DNA from: Bacteroidaceae bacterium
GTDB taxonomy: Bacteria; Bacteroidota; Bacteroidia; Bacteroidales; Bacteroidaceae
Direction of reading: 5' to 3'
DNA length: 64,000 nt
NCBI GenBank assembly: GCA_017398805.1
Contig: JAFQEZ010000085.1
Coordinates: 1-64,000 of the forward strand
The notes beneath the pieces were generated by a model. That model searched no databases. It was given only the letters and a program-made list of their open reading frames with translations, and was not told the DNA's origin. The position numbers and the translations under genes were made by a program. Positions 63,692 to 64,000 of this stretch are shown in pieces (the first letter of the stretch is position 1; each line of letters begins with the position of its first letter).

Positions 63692-64000
63692 ATGAAATTC
63701 GCGATATTCGGCAACAAGCACCAGTCAAAAAAATCGAAAAGCATCGAACAACTGTTCGCTGCAATTGTAAAATTCGGTGACACATTCATCATCGACGAGC
63801 CATTCTACAGATTCCTTCTGGGGGAGGGATTCAGTGTCCCCACGCCCGAAGGGCTCATCAACGGAAATGATTTCACAGCCGACATCGCTATCAGCTTCGG
63901 TGGCGACGGCACGCTGTTGCGCACAGCCAGCCGTATCGGCGACAAGGAGATACCCATTTTGGGTATCAATGCCGGCAGGCTCGGATTCCTTACCACAACA
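63692..64000 (+). CDS. nadK: NAD kinase (5' part, runs off the window)
   Basis: The first 103 codons are present. They encode MKFAIFGNKHQSK and the catalytic GGDGTLLRTA motif near residue 71, followed by GINAGRLGFLT near residue 91, both diagnostic of NAD kinase. The rest lies beyond base 64000. It diverges from pdxJ. Confidence 0.93.
   Translation, partial: MKFAIFGNKHQSKKSKSIEQLFAAIVKFGDTFIIDEPFYRFLLGEGFSVPTPEGLINGNDFTADIAISFGGDGTLLRTASRIGDKEIPILGINAGRLGFLTTT

Noticed and set aside
1..64000. tRNA and rRNA genes
   Set aside because: None could be supported on either strand by reading for cloverleaf or rRNA motifs.

Overview
The window comes from the chromosome of a Bacteroidales-type bacterium (phylum Bacteroidota). 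Three things point there. Promoters follow the Bacteroidota pattern (TTG/TTTG, 19-21 bases, TAnnTTTG). The housekeeping gene orders are typical: nadD-gmk-yicC diverging from tsaB-DUF4290-murA-rimM-M23-dxr-rseP, and pdxJ-exbB-exbD-tonB. The phosphate-porin/pst/two-component set and a 6S RNA of the Bacteroidales form are also present. No species can be named from the sequence alone.

Layout. 1-4243: an AspT/YidE-type transporter diverges from a fused ResB/CcsA-type cytochrome c biogenesis gene. 4224-23626: an AT-rich island of about 19.4 kb sits exactly at the 3' end of ccsA. An 18-bp direct repeat brackets it, and both outer copies encode the last residues of CcsA followed by a stop codon. The island holds, in order: a DUF234-type ATPase; a second 360-bp copy of the ccsA end; a seven-gene leftward operon (7079-17513) that looks like a phosphorothioation defence locus (SspB/DUF4007, SspC ATPase, SspD PP-loop sulfurtransferase) coupled to a PLD-helicase, a small protein, an SMC/DndD-like ATPase and an unknown protein; a rightward pair made of a PD-(D/E)XK nuclease with a long helical region and a SIR2-like protein; and a GHKL ATPase plus DUF4325 STAS-like pair flanked by about 98-bp direct repeats. 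No integrase or transposase is visible in the island.

23645-30354: a phosphate acquisition locus (porin, pstSCAB) diverges from a PhoB/PhoR-like two-component pair. 30470-32870: a VanX-type dipeptidase, an unknown membrane protein, and a tandem repeat whose hairpins show compensatory base changes. 32879-38328: an aromatic amino acid operon (aroF-tyrA-aroB-aroA-pheA). 38604-38836: a 6S RNA gene. 39118-43090: a zinc-ribbon/Sel1 secreted protein, a GH109-like oxidoreductase-fold enzyme, a MORN protein and nadD. 43080-53925: guanylate kinase, YicC, tRNA modification, cell wall, ribosome maturation, isoprenoid and envelope stress genes, a lipoprotein serpin and an alkaline phosphatase. 54007-64000: a frameshifted small secreted protein, an M23/LysM peptidase, ndk, recG, ispD, two small membrane proteins, a DJ-1 protein, a TonB-ExbD-ExbB system, pdxJ and the start of nadK.

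How the parts work together. The core genes are ordinary. The interest lies in the island, which appears to stack several defence or defence-like modules at one integration site. Its best candidates for something new are the combination of SspBCD with a four-gene effector set behind a structured leader RNA, the nuclease/SIR2 pair, and the repeat-flanked ATPase/STAS cassette.
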